From NCBI GenBank assembly GCA_021464245.1, contig JADCRB010000016.1:4457250-4521249 (forward strand): a stretch of DNA of 64,000 bases, read 5' to 3'. A program made the position numbers and the translations under genes. The notes under the pieces were generated by a model, which ran no database searches, had not been told where the DNA came from, and worked only from the letters and a program-made list of their open reading frames with translations. Shown here piece after piece: positions 1 through 10,984 of this stretch (within the stretch, counting starts at the first letter, position 1; the number at the start of each line of letters is the position of its first letter). Origin of the DNA: Carallia brachiata (lineage: Eukaryota; Streptophyta; Magnoliopsida; Malpighiales; Rhizophoraceae).

Positions 1-96
1 AAGATCGAAACTTTCCACACAAACCCATCTCTGAAATTACAACCCTCAAAAATATATCATTCAACTTCCTACACCAACGCCTCCCTTCAAGCAACA

Positions 97-273
97 ATGT
101 CCGGTTTGGCTCAAAGGATCGTAACCCCATGGCAGAACGAAGGAAAGTCGAGAGAGTTGGATTTGGAGAGGAGGGACGTAAAAATTGAAGGGAAAAGGCC
201 CACAAAATATCAAAAGAATGAGGATGTCCTCGTACGGCGTCCAAGTCGAAGCGAGTGGTGTGCACTAATTTGA
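97..273 (+). CDS. Small uncharacterised ORF (58 aa), weak
   Basis: An ATG opens a 58-codon frame ending in TGA. The product is rich in charged residues (many K, R and E) and shows no domain or signal peptide that I recognise. The surrounding 280 bases are less AT-rich than what follows, so this may be the edge of a gene lying mostly outside the window. There is no supporting homology and no clear promoter; chance is a real alternative. Confidence 0.15.
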   Translation: MSGLAQRIVTPWQNEGKSRELDLERRDVKIEGKRPTKYQKNEDVLVRRPSRSEWCALI

Positions 274-368
274 TCAAGACAATTGTGTTGGGTTAAGAAA
301 TGTGTTGTCATTTTGTTTATTAGGAGGGATTATCAACTTGGATTTGGGTTATTAAAGGGGATAATCAA

Positions 369-650
369 TGTTTAAGTCCTAAATTTTTAATTTTTTTTTA
401 TTTGACAGTTAAATTTTTTTAATTTTTTATTTAAGACCTATACTTTTATTTTTTATTCTATTCAAGTCCTTTTGTAACCAAACTGTCAACGTTTTCTTTA
501 ATTTTGCACTATGTCTGTTTAGTTTAACGGAAAAATTAATAGTAAATTATAACAAAAAGATTTGAATAGAACAAAAAAAATAAAGGTATATATTTTAAAT
601 AAAAAATTTAAATTTTAAATAAAAAAAATTTAAATGTTTAGACTTTAAAT
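369..650. mobile_element. Foldback MITE
   Basis: The left arm (about 369-483) and right arm (about 533-649) are imperfect inverted complements running to the ends of the segment, with a loop of about 50 bases containing TTTAACGGA. The arms are built on TTTAAGTCC/TTATTTAAGACC motifs. A small, coding-free, almost fully palindromic unit of about 280 bp fits a non-autonomous foldback DNA element. The target duplication was not resolved. Confidence 0.6.
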
Positions 651-1518
651 ATTGGTTATGCCGTTATTAAAGTGGATTTATACTTCGACCCAAAAAATGG
701 ATTTCTCATCTTGGGTATGGATCACATTTTAGGAAGCTATGGGGCTCTAATTTTTGGGGTCACTAATATGGGCTTAGCATAATATTATCTCTAGAGGGTA
801 CGTTTTGTAACGGGACTATTCTCTACGCCCTAAATAAAAGCTATAACGGTGTCTCTTTTTACAGAAATTTCAACATGTGCAAATTTCAAAAATCGAACTT
901 CTCATTCATTGTAATGCAAAATTTGCAAGATTGAATTTCAGGTTCATTTCCTAATTTTCAAATTCTTACTTTTATCATGCATGTGCAAGTCTTGTTTGTA
1001 GGCCAGTTCGGTTACATTGCCAATTTTTTATTTTTTTTTCTATTGTAATTATCATGTCAGTGCTGTTTGTTGTCTATTTTTAATTGCATGTTGTTTATTT
1101 TTAGTTGGTTGTTATAAAAAAATATTTTTATATGAATTTTTTAGTTATGACAAAAATTTTATGGAAAATTAATTTTATTACTCACGTTACATGCGAATGT
1201 TATCACGTTATCATTTTGTGTTAATTTTTTTTAGAAAAAATAAATATTAAATGGAAAAAAAGTATACATTTTAAAGAAAAATAATGTGAAAAAAATTATT
1301 TTCCACATTTTTAAAATATTAACTACTTGTTTTGGCATTTATATAATTACTATATTTTGATAGATGTTTAGAAGAGAAATGAGTATACATGTAATATTGA
1401 GTAATATATTGTCCAATCTTATTTAATATGCATTACGATAATGTATCATCATGACCACAAATCATGCATTTTATATACCAATCAAGAGAAGAAATGCCGC
1501 AGTTATATTCTTTCTATT
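651..1518. other. AT-rich spacer, nothing seen
   Basis: Non-coding, strongly AT-rich sequence with homopolymer runs. I see no gene, tRNA or clear mobile-element ends in this stretch. Confidence 0.5.
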
Positions 1519-1558
1519 GTGAACACTTGAACAATTGAGTGAACACTTGAACAATTGA
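1519..1558. repeat. 20-bp tandem duplication
   Basis: Two head-to-tail copies of a 20-bp unit beginning GTGAACACTTGAAC are followed by a GAGAGA tract. It is a short, recent-looking slippage duplication. Confidence 0.8.
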
Positions 1559-2028
1559 GAGAGAGAAAAAACTAAAAGTGAGAAAAGAGTGAGCAGCACT
1601 AAAAAAATAATTGTAAGGTGAATAATTAATTGGACAATTTCTCCAAGATGGGAGGAGAAGGTATAGAGCTGTTAAGGCATATATAGAAAATCAAGCAGCT
1701 ACTTTCCAGTTATTCCCAGTATCCAACCACATAGCAGCCCCTATGCACAGTGTACATGACCATATGGAATGCATCCTTTTTCTTTAGCGTAAATTCCACT
1801 GCAAGTGCCTCTGGACCCGAAATGCACATAGTTAAGGAATAGAAAATTATGACATTGATTGGGGTTGTAGTGTACTTGTGTCACTCGGAAACAGGTTTGA
1901 AAGCAGTTGTAACGAAGCAAAAAGAGATGTGCACAAGAAATCATGCGAAACGGTTTCAAGAGAATTTAAAGCAGTAAATTTTGATTGATCAGCAAATCCC
2001 AAGTAGACAAGAAGAACATCTGGCTTAC

Positions 2029-2692
2029 ATCAGTGGCATTCCTTTGCAGTCTATCGCGTTCTGCCTTGTCTTTGCCATCAAGAACTTTCTTCACAATGGA
2101 AACATCTCTCTCTGAGGGCTACTGAAAAGTTTCAGTAGTCAAGAGTCATATTGAATGGCAAGTCATACCCAACCAGAAAACTGTTCCTTAAAGAGAAAAG
2201 ATGCAATCCAGTCCATGAAGTATGAATGTGGTTCACGGAGCAAAAAGAAATTCATAAGAACACTTAAGCAGAGAGTCCATTTGTCCACCATCTATGCTTT
2301 GATAGAAATGGCATGCGTATTTGTTTTTCTATGGACATTAAATGAACCATTTCTGTTATATCATTTTCCAAACATGCTTTATCACCAAGTATCTGCGGGC
2401 ATATCCAATTATAACGAAGAAATCAATCAAACTGTGAGCTAAAGCAGGCTCGGCAGCTGGCACAGACACAATACTTACCTAGAACGCATTCCTTAGGGAT
2501 AGACGCTGTTATACAAGCACCAATGGCTTGAAGCTCATCAGAACAGATGCAAAAAATATTCCTGTACTATTCCATTTGCTAATGCCAATCGAGCATGTCC
2601 CTCCAGATTCATGGTTGATCATTTCGTAAGCACTCTTTCTTGCATCTTTCACAATGGACTTAGAAGGAGCGCTCCAGAAGTTGAGTATTATC
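2029..2692 (-). pseudogene. Two exons of an unrecognised plant gene, frame-broken
   Basis: On the minus strand an acceptor (TTGCAG, 2693-2694) opens an exon at 2692-2479 that ends at a perfect donor (AG|GTAAGT). It reads through motifs such as NFWSAPSKSIVKDARK and, after a frame change near 2540-2547, ELQAIGACITASIPKEC. A second exon at 2111-2029 joins in phase (acceptor CCTCAG, donor GAT|GTAAGC) and reads ERDVSIVKKVLDGKDKAERD. The frame change looks like a 5-bp TCTGT insertion. I do not recognise the family. Phase-compatible splice sites around codon-like sequence argue for a real gene piece; the frame break and the missing flanking exons argue for a pseudogene or partial copy. Confidence 0.45.
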
Positions 2693-3077
2693 CTGCAACA
2701 GTAGAAAGGTATCGTTAAACTAATAAGGTTCTAACCACACAGGTCATTTTATATGAAAATTGGGAAATCAAATAAGTTTACAAGATTAAAGCAGCACCAA
2801 GCTCTAAAAAACAATGTACAAAGTCTTTGTGTATAGAATATTGGATAAAGAGAGCGGAAATTTTAATGTGGTCGCTTTCTTGTGCCTAAACTTTAACAAA
2901 TATGCTGCTTAAAGCCAGTAGTTGCATTGGCTATATATACTGAGCCGCAAAGTTCACATTTGAGTTCAATCAAAGTTCATTAACTTCTCTAAAATGTCAA
3001 GTGCTCACCAATTTCAAGCTACTACTAATTACCCAGATCAAAGAATGAAGAATTAATAAGAACCCAGAAAAGAATAG

Positions 3078-3181
3078 TTCTTTAGAACCTCTAAACCAAC
3101 AAAAACCAAAGATCACTCACAGAATGAAATTCTTTAGAACCTCTAAACCAACAAAAACCAAAGGTCACTCACAGAATGAAA
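3078..3181. repeat. 52-bp tandem duplication
   Basis: Two adjacent 52-bp copies begin TTCTTTAGAACCTC and differ at essentially one base (GATCACTC against GGTCACTC). It is non-coding and nearly identical, so it is young. Confidence 0.85.
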
Positions 3182-3519
3182 AAATGAAAAAACCAAAAGA
3201 AAAAAAAGGTACAAGTGTTTACAGTGCTTTTACGTCTCTCGACAGCAATGGCGTATCCAAAAGCGACAAGTTCAAGGTGGACCAAAGTTGAGCCCTTGCC
3301 TCATGTGGCATCTTGCCTCAAGATTTAAACATCAAGAAACCCAAACCCAGAAGCATAATTTCAACACAAAAAATCAAGAAACTCACATCTAGAAAGAAAT
3401 AGAGAGTGAAACACTTGTTTGGAGATTAGGGTTTAAAACGGCAACAAACAAACTAGTGGACATGATAATTTAAAGCATGCAAAAAAATTAATAGCAATAA
3501 TTGAAGAATCAAGAGGCAA

Positions 3520-3890
3520 TGATGCAGTTGTTCATAAGAATTTTTTTCTCTCAAAAGAAATTTTAAAAATTTCGGTCCACATAAAATTTATTGTTAGTTA
3601 TTTAATTGTTATCCTTAGATTGAGTTTAATTACGTGTTTATCTTTCAATTATTTCCATAATTATTTATTAGCGATTATTCCATATCTATTTAAGGTTTGT
3701 TATGCTCTATAAATAGAACCCGCGACATTGTCATTTTTCAGACCTGTTTATACAATTGAATATTAAATATTGAGTTCAGTTATTTGTTAAGTGGATTCTG
3801 GTATTTTTTTTTTGGATAGATTCCTAAATGTTCTAATTGTTCGGGTGGATTCCTGACTTAGAGTTGTTCTTCGTTACTCATCCTACATCA
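3520..3890 (+). repeat. 5' LTR of gypsy element
   Basis: It begins TGATGCAGTTG and ends CTACATCA. It aligns end to end with 9796-10166. A CTCTATAAATAGAACC block near 3706-3721 is the likely TATA box of the LTR promoter and has a counterpart in the 3' LTR. Confidence 0.9.
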
Positions 3891-3893
3891 GTT

Positions 3894-3905
3894 TCGTATC
3901 AGAAC
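3894..3905 (+). promoter_or_regulatory. tRNA-iMet primer-binding site (degenerate)
   Basis: The sequence TCGTATCAGAAC lies three bases after the LTR and differs at two positions from the usual plant TGGTATCAGAGC. It is the expected minus-strand primer site. Confidence 0.75.
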
Positions 3906-4991
3906 AAAAATTTGATCCAAACCCGTTTCGATCCTAAATCACACACAAAAAGCCTTCTAAATATGTTCCTAATATCGTTCTTTCCCAAAATCGCTCAAAA
4001 CTATGATCGAAATTCACACAAATTTTGAAAATTCACACAAAAAACCCATAAATTAGCTTTTATTATTCCTACAGCTAGACCTCTGCTGCCGATCATTGGA
4101 GTTACACGAAAACCACCTCCCTAAAATCACCGATCCCCGATCCACCTACCCCTACCTTCATGCATCAGAATAACGTCAGAATCCTCTCCAACGGCCGTTC
4201 AAACCCTACTAGATAGCTTTCCACTGCCGCCATCATTCCGCGGCCACCGACCACTTCCGATGCAGAGATTGGTCCAGAAAGGACAAGAGGCCACCGATCT
4301 ACCCTTCTAGCCATCCACGCAGCGTTTGGAAGCCAACAAATCAACGTTTGACGACCTGCCTCGCGCGCAACCACTGTTTTTCAGCATCCTGACCTTGTTA
4401 CCCTCGCCGAAACTACCCCAAACACTGTGAGGCCATCCTTTGGTTTTCCCTGACCTCGTCGGTGCATCCCTGACGTTGCTGAAGTAAGTGTCCACTGCCG
4501 CCATAGTTGAAAAGACGGCCACTGTTCTTGCAACTTAGACAGAAGATATAGCGTGTGAGGTAATTTTTTCTCCTTTTTGAAAATTTGATTAAATATTTAA
4601 GTTAGTTTATTATTTTTTTAGTAAATTTGCATTTTAGGTAACAAAAAATTATCCCAATAAACTAAACACCATAAATAACCTACATAATTAGCCTTTTGTT
4701 CAATTATCTTATCGTTTGTTACTATCACATTATTACCCTACTAGCAGTCTTACTATTTTCTATCCTTATCCATTATTTTGACTTTAACCATACCTTTATT
4801 TTCCATTGCATTGTCATTCGCATCATAGTTTATTTCTGATTGTGTGAATAGTAGTAGTTTATAAGTTTTATTACTTTTTGTGACTAGTGCTTATCTCAAC
4901 ATAATCTTTTTTTTTTTTTCAAAAACATAGTTAACACCAAAGAAACAGTCAAATCTGCAGCCAAACCACCCACCTCTAAAATAAATGAGCT
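3906..4991 (+). other. Long untranslated leader of gypsy element with GC-rich patch
   Basis: No gag-like frame is recognisable here. A distinctly GC-rich patch occupies about 4075-4550 (runs such as CGCGGCCACCG) inside otherwise AT-rich DNA. Short antisense frames across it look like composition effects. It could be a foreign insert or an old leader with packaging functions. Confidence 0.4.
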
Positions 4992-6300
4992 TTGAGCCGA
5001 AATTCAGGCTGCACAATCTACCTATTACTCTGTCTTAACAGTCTTAGAAACGGGTTCGCCAATTTGTCTATCCAACTGAATGCTATTTTAAAATGTTTAG
5101 ACAAACAACCAGTGAACGAGTTTGTTGGACAACCAATTGGGCCAACCCATGCTAAGAGTTCTATCAATACCCAAATTCCTACGTCTTACCCACAGGACCT
5201 TAAGAATTTAGTCACCTCAAGACCAACTGTTAGGTTTTCCCCCGATAGAAATCTACATGAACATATTAATGAAGGTTATTTTTATGATTATGCATTTCCT
5301 ACTTGTCAGCTCCCTAGAGATACATGTAGGCATCCTATTCATGATTTGTATGATGATGTGTATATTCGAGTTCATGATAGGTGTCATAGCCCACAATACA
5401 TGCATGCACATCTAGGCCACAACACATGCATGCACATCTAGATCACAATAACATCACTAGAAAGATCAAGTTAGATGGTCCTGAATGTAATGGTGAATTG
5501 AATGCTGAAGTGTTTATGGACTAATTTGACAGTTTAGAGGATTATTTTGAGTGGTATGGCATGAATGATCTTGAGCGTGTCCATTTTGCAAAGATGAAAT
5601 TGGTAGGGTCAGCTAGAAAATTTTGGTTGAATGAACTTCGTAAATCTGAGCGTTTAGGTAAGCCTCCCATTATCCTATAGGAAGTCATGAAAATGAAACT
5701 CAAAGCTAAATATGTTTCTACTTATCATAGGAATCAGCTCTATACTCAGCTCCTAAATCTTAGGCAAACTACTTCTAGTATCATTGCCCAGATGTCTAAA
5801 TTTGAAAATTTTCTTCTTAGGTATGAGCTGTATGAAGACCCTTACCTTATTGCCAACTATTTTATTAACGGTCTCAAGCCTGAGATCCAAAAGGAGGTTT
5901 TTTTGCTTGGTCTCGATTATTTGGAAGAGGCCTATTACAAGGCCTTAGAGGTTAAGAAGTACATTAAGGCTGCTTCATTCACGTGCTCATCCCCCTCTGT
6001 TAGAGCGTGTGCAACAAAAACCTCATTTTCTTTTGGTGTCACTTCTCAGTCTAAATCTGTCAATCTATCCACTCATTTGCATTCTACTCCTACCACTTGT
6101 CACTCAGTAGGCTCTGCTTTCGAATTTTGTGCAAGTAACTCTCTTATTAAGTGTTTCTGTTGTCACAAAAGGGTTCACATTACCTTTCTTTGTCCTAACC
6201 GTGCTCTCATTATGGAGAAAGAGTCTGATGATCTCTTTAAGAGCAAAAATCAGGTTGTTGATCCCTTGGAGTACTCTTGTAAAGATGATGAATTCATAGA
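4992..6300 (+). pseudogene. Degenerate gag of gypsy element
   Basis: A Retrotrans_gag-type segment (about 5460-5980) is recognisable from a FDSLEDYFEW-like block, the ARKFWLNEL motif and the run KFENFLLRYELYEDPYLI. It is followed by a cysteine knuckle (CFCCHKRVHITFLC, near 6150), which keeps the C..C....H....C spacing in altered form. In-frame stops occur near 5520 and 5680. Gag would form the particle core and bind element RNA; this copy cannot encode it. Confidence 0.8.
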
Positions 6301-6317
6301 GGACTTCGAGGATGATA

Positions 6318-6870
6318 ACCAGCATCGCGTTGTTGTTAGGTGTGTTTTATCTACTGTTGTGGATAATGATAAGTGGAAACATACGAGCATATTCCACACC
6401 TACAACAGGTTTGGAGATTGCAGTTGTAAGCTGGTTATTCATGGAAGAATACCATAAATGTTGTTGTGAAGTCTGCTCTTTCGAGATTGAATCTTAAGAC
6501 AAACCACACTCACAACCATTTCGTGCAATTTGGGTGAATAAAACCACCTAACCATTCACTGAGCAGTGCTTAGTGCCAATTTAATTAGGTGACTACAAGG
6601 ATAAGGTTTATTGTGATGTTTTGTCTATTGATGTAGCTCATATTCTCCTAGGTTGACCTTGGCTTTACAACCTTAATGTGACCAATTATAGCCAGGAGAA
6701 TACCTATGTCTTCAAGTATGAAGGCAAGAGTATCATCCTAAACCCAACTAAGCCCTCTATTAAGGACGTAAGACCGAAACCCAAATATCTTCCCCCTATT
6801 TCTAAGGGCCTTCACATTTTGGATCATAAGGCCTTCGAGAGAGAGGGAATAATGACTACGTGGTGATTGT
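6318..6870 (+). pseudogene. Degenerate aspartic protease region of gypsy element
   Basis: The segment holds remnants of the retropepsin-like region between gag and RT in this gypsy group: a KWKHTSIFHT block, a CKLVIHG block where the catalytic DGG/DSG should lie, and later HILLG followed by PWLYN. The catalytic Asp-Gly-Gly is not intact (HGRIP is seen) and several stops interrupt it. Confidence 0.55.
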
Positions 6871-7019
6871 TGTTTCTAAAGAGGTCAGTCCACAGTCTAG
6901 CATATCTTGAGCTAATCTTCCTCTTGCTTTTGATAAATTACTAGAGGAATTTGTAGAAGTTATGCCCGATGATCTTCCCAATAAGCTCTTACCCATGCGG
7001 ATTATGCCTGATGACCTTC

Positions 7020-7720
7020 CCATGCCATTGACTTAATTTCTGATTCATAGTTGCCTAATCTTCCGCATTATAGGATAAACCCAAAGGAACGTGAAAAGTG
7101 GAATAAATAAGTGGAAGCATTACTATCTAAAGCCTTTGTTCGACATAGCCTTAGTCCTTGTGTTGTTCTTACTTGTTGACCCCTAAGAAAGATGAGTCAT
7201 GGAGGATGTGTGTTGATAGTCTAGCAATCAACAAGATCACTATCAAATATCGATTTTTCATTCTTAGGCTAGAGGATATGTTGGATATGCTAGCTGGTTC
7301 TAGTTGGTATTCCAAGATAAGCCTTCATAGTGGGTATCATTAGATATGTATTCAGCCTGGGGATGATTCGAAGACTGCGTTTAAAATGCAGGATGGATGA
7401 TATGAGTGGTTAGTCATGCTTTTTGGGTTATCAAATGCTCCCAGTACATTTATGAGGGTTATGACACATGTCCTAAAGCTTTCCATAAATTAGTTTCTAG
7501 TGGTCTACTTTGATGACATCTTGATCTACAGTAAATCTGAGAAAAAACACTTAGATCACCTGCTGTTGGTTTTTTTTACTCTTAAGGAGCTAAACTGTAT
7601 GTTAACCTTAAGAAGTGCACATTTTTGTAGCCTGAGGTGTTATTTTTAGGATTTATTGTTTCTACCCGTAATATAGCTATGGATTTAAAAAAGTTCAGGT
7701 TATTCGAGAGTGGTCTGAGC
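7020..7720 (+). pseudogene. Degenerate reverse transcriptase of gypsy element
   Basis: Motifs appear in order across broken frames: [20 protein letters not shown], a KISLHSGYH block, [16 protein letters not shown], and the catalytic YFDDILIYSKSEK box near 7505. YFDD with following ILIYS is typical of gypsy RT. Stops occur near 7342, 7400 and 7490. Confidence 0.88.
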
Positions 7721-7899
7721 CTAAGTCATTTACTGAAGCCCGTATGTTCCATGATTTAGCCTCCTTCTATTGAAGGTTACCATTATGACCCTTATCACTA
7801 ATTGCTTGAAAAATGAAGATTTTCAGTGGTCTAATAAGGCTTCCATGGCTTTTAAAGACATCAAAAAGTAAATTAGTGAAGCTTCCATTCTGAGTCATC

Positions 7900-8475
7900 C
7901 CGACTTAACAAGGTGTTTGAAGTTGCTTATGATGCTTCGGGAGTTGGCATTAGAGGAGTGTTAAGTCAGGAAGGACACCTTATTGCCTTTTTCAGCGAAA
8001 AACTCAATGAAGCAAAGCAGAAGTATTCTACATATGATAAGAAGTTTTATGTTATTGTTCAATCTCTGCGTTACTGGAGGTACTATTTGCTTCTTAAAGA
8101 GTTTATTTTGTTTTCTAACTATCAGTCATTGTGTTATTTGAATTCTCGTAAAAAATTGAATGCTAAGTATGCTAAATCAATTGAATTTTTTAATGAGTAT
8201 TGTTTTATACTTAGATATTGTTCTACTATGGAAAACAAAGCTGTTGATGCTCTGAGTCAAGCTGTGTGTGTCCTTCAGAAGTTGCATTCTCATGTTGTAG
8301 GTTTTGAAAGGTTGCATGATGAGTACCCTAATTGTCCTGATTTTAGTCTTAAATTCCAGTCTATTAGTGATGTAAATAATAAGGACTATGTTGATTTTGT
8401 TGTGCATAATAGGTTTATGTTTAGAGCTAACAAGTTGTGTATTCTACATACATCACTTCGTGACCCTTTGGTTTG
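7900..8475 (+). pseudogene. Degenerate RNase H of gypsy element
   Basis: The frame from about 7913 reads FEVAYDASGVGIRGVLSQEG then FSEKLNEAKQKYSTYDKKF, the usual RNase H block after gypsy RT, and ends with ENKAVDALSQ. The first catalytic aspartate (YDAS) is present. About 560 bases remain open, the longest surviving pol segment. Confidence 0.88.
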
Positions 8476-9510
8476 AGAAATGCATGCTGGTGGGTTAGTT
8501 GGTCATTTAGGAAGGGATAAGATCATTACATTTGTTGAGGATAGGTTCTACTGGCTTTTTTTTGAAGGAGATGTGTCTAAAATTGTGTCACAGTATTGCA
8601 CTTGTCAGGTTGCTAAGGTTAAAAAGTATAACATTGGTTTGTATACCCTACTCCTTACTCCACATGTACCTTAACGTGATGTTTGTATAGATTTTGTGCT
8701 TGGTTTGCCTAAGATAGCTCATGGTAATGATTGTATCATTGTGATTATGGATAGATTTTCTAAAATGACTTATTTAATTCCATATAATAAGTTCGCTGAT
8801 GCATCACATATTGCAAAGTTATTTTTCAGAGAAGTTGTTAAATTACATGATTTGCCTATTTCTATTGTGTCAGATAGAGATGTTAAATTTGTTAGTTATT
8901 TTTGGAAGACACTTTGGAAATTGTTTAGGACTTGTTTGAAATTTTTGTTTGCATTTCATCCTCAAACATATGGTCAAACAGAGGTAGTTAACCAAAATTT
9001 GGGAGATTTACTTAGGTGTTTAATAGGTGAAAAATAAGGTAACTAGGATTCGATTTTACCAACAACTGAGTTTGCTTACAATAATTCTATTAATCGATCC
9101 ACTAGTAAGAGTCCTCTTAAGATTGTTCATGGTTATACCCCTCACACACCTATTGACCTTATTCCCCTTCCTTCTGATCTTCGATCTTCTAAGCCTATTG
9201 AAAACTTTGCTACACATATTCATAATTTGTATGCTGAGATCAGTCGTAAAATTGCATTAAGCAATGTTGATTATAAGCTTGCTGCTGATGTGCATCGTGG
9301 AGATAAGCATTTTAATGTGAGTGATATTGTCATGGTTTGCATTCATCCTAAGCGATTCCCTAAAAACAAGCCCAAAAAGTTACAAGCCCAAGCCATTGGC
9401 CCATAATTCATTATTGGAGAACTTGGACCTAATGCATATTTGCTTGATTTACTAGCTGACTTGAATATTAGTCATATTTTCAATATAGAGGATTTGACAC
9501 CTCACTGAGG
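8476..9510 (+). pseudogene. Degenerate integrase of gypsy element
   Basis: It starts with an integrase zinc-binding remnant (HAGGLVGHLGRDK, then CTCQVAK) and continues into the DDE core: DRFSKMTYLIPY, SDRDVKFVS and HPQTYGQTEVVN at 8740-9000. The catalytic D, D and E lie in those three blocks. After a frame change come AYNNS and GYTP blocks, then the C-terminal GPNAYLLDL and HIFNIEDL motifs. Confidence 0.87.
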
Positions 9511-9589
9511 CACCTTTAAACCTCCTTTGCCTTCTAGTCTCTCTGCAAGTAATGTTGTGCCTAAAGCGCCTACTTTTGCTCCACTTACT

Positions 9590-9785
9590 GAGGATATCAA
9601 GACTATCCTGGATGACGAGTACGTTGCTTCTTCTCATGGAGGATTTTGACGCTTCTTTGTCCTGTGGAAAGGTCGTCCTACCTTTGATGCTACTTGGGTT
9701 CCTGAGCATGATCTTTAATTGATGGATCCTGAGCCCCTTGAAGCTTACTTGGTGTCTTCCTCGATGGAGTCGAGTTCTTTTCAAC
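9590..9785 (+). pseudogene. Chromodomain-like C-terminus of gypsy element
   Basis: After the integrase tail the frame reads ILDDEYVASS, a stop, then RFFVLWKGRPTFDATWVPEH. The F-V-x-W-K-G ... ATW pattern is that of the chromodomain-type tail in some plant gypsy lineages, thought to steer integration to certain chromatin. An in-frame stop splits it. Confidence 0.65.
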
Positions 9786-9786
9786 T

Positions 9787-9795
9787 AGAGGGAAA
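9787..9795 (+). promoter_or_regulatory. Polypurine tract of gypsy element
   Basis: AGAGGGAAA directly precedes the 3' LTR and would prime plus-strand DNA synthesis. Confidence 0.8.
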
Positions 9796-10166
9796 TGATA
9801 TAGTTGCTGACAAAGATTTCTTCTCCCAGAAGAAATGTTGAAAGTTTTGGTCTATATAGGATTTGCTGTTCGTTATTTAATTATTATATTAGTTTAGGTC
9901 GTGTTAAACTAAGTGTTTATCTTTTAGTTATTTCTATAATTATATATTAGCAGTTATTCTGTATCTATTTAGGTTTTTTTTAAACTCAATAAATAGAATC
10001 AGTGACATTGTTATTTTTCAGACTTGTTTATGCAATTGAATATTGAATATTGAGTTCAGTTATTTGTTAGGTGGATTCTCGTATCTTTTCGAGTGGATTC
10101 TCTAGTGTTCTAGTTGTTAGGTAGATTCTTGACTTAGAGTTGTTCTTCGTTACTCATTCTATATTG
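9796..10166 (+). repeat. 3' LTR of gypsy element
   Basis: It starts TGATATAGTTG and ends CTATATTG, aligning over its whole 371 bp with the 5' LTR. The terminal dinucleotide is altered relative to TG...CA. It is followed by the GGCAA duplication. Confidence 0.9.
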
Positions 10167-10171
10167 GGCAA

Positions 10172-10984
10172 TCCTCAAATAATTCTATGAATTTTCAATC
10201 AAGGGACCGGAACTGAGAAGAGAAAAGGAAGGAAAGATTATTTCTGATCAGAAAAAGTGGAGTAAAGAGAAAAGAATGGGAAGAATGGAGGCGAGGTAGA
10301 GTAAGAGAAGAGAAAGGGAAGGTACACAGTGCAAGTAAGAGAGATATACCTATGAGCCTCGAAAATAATGTTGTTGTCTCTAAAAATTGAAGCAAGTTTC
10401 AGAAAGCATCAAAAAGATGTTTCGACATAGCGTTGTATATTTTTGGACAATAGTTTATTTTAAGTGTAGAAAACCAAAACGCACCATGTCCGACGAACGC
10501 GTTATCTATTTTTGTAGAAAAAATAAAACCACAAACTGGAAACTTGAACGTCGTCGAACATGCTCTTAGAAATTCCGAATAGATATGTCAAAGCTCAAGA
10601 GTTTAAAAATAATAATAAGTCCATGTACTCTCTTTAATGATCCTTTTTATCTTTGATAGTTGCATTTTTTTTTTGCATTAAGTAATTTTTTTTTACCTCA
10701 AGTAATTTTTTTTTTTAACCTTGGCTTGCAAATAAACTTTCATAAGTTCCTTTTATTGTTTTAACAAAAAAGATCCCAAATTGTCAAAATCGGCTTTTTT
10801 CAAAATTTCAGATCCCAGGTTAACAATCAATTTTGTGGGACCATAATTGTATCTAGCCCCAAAAATAAGTTTTTAATACCTTCAAAATCAAAAAAAAAAA
10901 AAGAATTTCTATCTATTTGTGCAAAGGTCCACCGTAAAAATCGTCCGAGCCATTTTTCGCAAAGTAATGAATTTTCATCAAAAA
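10172..10984. other. Spacer with poly-T and poly-A runs, nothing certain
   Basis: A purine-rich block (10200-10340) is followed by AT-rich sequence with T and A homopolymers. Short open frames here look like composition effects. The stretch around 10780-10960 begins to show the ATCGTC/TTTTCAAAAT wording of the repeat block that follows. Confidence 0.4.

Larger units (their letters stand above)
3520..10166 (+). mobile_element. Complete, degenerate Ty3/gypsy LTR retrotransposon with chromodomain-like C-terminus
   Basis: Two LTRs of equal length (371 bp; 3520-3890 and 9796-10166) are flanked by the same 5-bp target duplication GGCAA (3515-3519 and 10167-10171). A primer-binding site resembling initiator-Met tRNA follows the 5' LTR, and a polypurine tract AGAGGGAAA abuts the 3' LTR. 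Between them lie gag, protease, reverse transcriptase, RNase H and integrase in gypsy order, then a chromodomain-like segment. All coding parts carry stops and shifts, so the element is dead. The 3' LTR has lost its terminal CA (it ends TTG where the 5' LTR ends TCA), which fits age. The LTRs differ visibly at many sites. Confidence 0.93.
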
